The notes under the pieces were generated by a model, which was given only the letters and a program-made list of their open reading frames with translations, did not search any database and had not been told where the DNA came from. The translations under genes and the position numbers were made by a program. This document shows, piece after piece, positions 6,825 through 7,298 of a stretch of 7,298 nt of DNA. Within the stretch, counting starts at the first letter, position 1. The number at the start of each line of letters is the position of its first letter. Origin of the DNA: Chloroflexota bacterium (lineage in GTDB: Bacteria; Chloroflexota; Dehalococcoidia; UBA1151; UBA1328); assembly GCA_002687335.1 (NCBI GenBank), contig NYZY01000095.1:1-7298 (forward strand), in the 5' to 3' direction.

Positions 6825-7255
6825 CCACCTCTGAGCAGTCCTCACGGTTGTTGCAATCTATCCTCGACTTACTCATTCCCCCAATTGAAAACCTTGCGGG
6901 AGCCGGTGGATTAAACCTCGAAGATGAACTTCACAGAATGTCCACAGAGCACTCGAAATACACCGGAGTTATCGACAGATCTATCGACGCTATAACCAGC
7001 CTGCTGGGATCCACCGGTATTAATTCCCAGGTAACAAGTGAAGTCATACAGCAATTCGAGTCATCTGATCCCAGATTGTTCGAATTGCTACTGGAAATCG
7101 TCTACACAGCATACTATTCCGATACAAGAGTCCATGAGAGGATAGGTTGGAAGAGTGGAGCATTACAACCAGAGGGTCATCCAATGCCACCATGGGATGA
7201 GTCCATTTTGGACAGAGTACGAAAGCGAAAACCATTTTGGACTCATGTCGATTGA
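6821..7255 (+). CDS. Gluconate 2-dehydrogenase subunit 3-like small subunit
   Basis: 144 residues. This family accompanies GMC dehydrogenases as the small (gamma) subunit, needed for folding, export or electron transfer of the flavoprotein. Seen: LLIPP (17-21) followed by GAGGL (27-31), the usual N-terminal signature; FELLLEIVYTAYYSD (87-101); then GW (109-110) and PEGH (117-120), the family's C-terminal landmarks. Most family members carry a Tat signal peptide; this one starts directly with MTTSEQSSRLLQSILDLL and has none, so there is no sign of export. ATG overlaps the GMC stop codon as ATGA with no strong ribosome site of its own, so translation is coupled and the two proteins are likely made in equal amounts. 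The cytochrome c subunit of membrane-bound gluconate dehydrogenase is not in the window, although the next 43 bases are all that remains to the right. Confidence 0.82.
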   Translation: MTTSEQSSRLLQSILDLLIPPIENLAGAGGLNLEDELHRMSTEHSKYTGVIDRSIDAITSLLGSTGINSQVTSEVIQQFESSDPRLFELLLEIVYTAYYSDTRVHERIGWKSGALQPEGHPMPPWDESILDRVRKRKPFWTHVD

Positions 7256-7298
7256 CTACAAACTGACTGATCAATTAACCAGTTGAACACCTTACCCA

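Noticed and set aside
7261..7284. AACTG/CAGTT inverted arms after the last gene as a possible terminator
   Set aside because: Only five pairs with a 14-base gap, and no T-run follows. It also lies too near the window edge to judge.

Overview
The window looks like an accessory catabolic region of a free-living heterotrophic bacterium with mid-range GC. It holds six complete genes plus the 5' part of a seventh, tightly packed, with Shine-Dalgarno sites, a TTG start and overlapping gene pairs. No RNA gene, transposase, CRISPR array or phage gene is visible. The mix of a PhyH dioxygenase, an SMP-30 lactonase, a short ceramidase-like metallohydrolase, a GMC dehydrogenase and an IlvD/Edd dehydratase recalls marine oligotrophs such as SAR202-type Chloroflexota, or planctomycete-like lineages. 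That placement is a low-confidence guess from gene content only.

Layout. Bases 1-425 (minus) hold the N-terminal 141 codons of an SMP-30/gluconolactonase protein that runs off the left edge. A 192-bp divergent spacer carries a perfect 18-bp palindrome at 510-527 that overlaps a plausible -35 box. Bases 618-2345 (plus) encode an IlvD-type dihydroxy-acid dehydratase with all expected Fe-S and catalytic residues. A 55-bp convergent spacer with terminator-like hairpins separates it from a minus-strand two-gene operon: an unrecognised 91-residue protein (3505 to 3230), then a PhyH-family Fe(II)/2-oxoglutarate dioxygenase (3237 to 2401). These two overlap by 8 bases, with a strong GGAGGA site before the second. 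After a 225-bp spacer, plus-strand genes encode a short neutral/alkaline ceramidase-like protein (3731-5107), a GMC flavin dehydrogenase (5220-6824, TTG start) and a gluconate 2-dehydrogenase subunit 3-like small subunit (6821-7255). The last two overlap by 4 bases (ATGA).

How they may work together (inference). A GMC/subunit-3 sugar dehydrogenase would give a lactone, an SMP-30 lactonase would open it to an aldonic acid, and an IlvD/Edd dehydratase would give a 2-keto-3-deoxy acid. This is the order of a non-phosphorylative oxidative sugar pathway. The ceramidase-like hydrolase and the dioxygenase could unmask or trim a modified substrate. The main argument against this is that the dehydratase motifs are those of the branched-chain amino-acid enzyme rather than of typical sugar-acid dehydratases. 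None of the substrates can be read from sequence alone.
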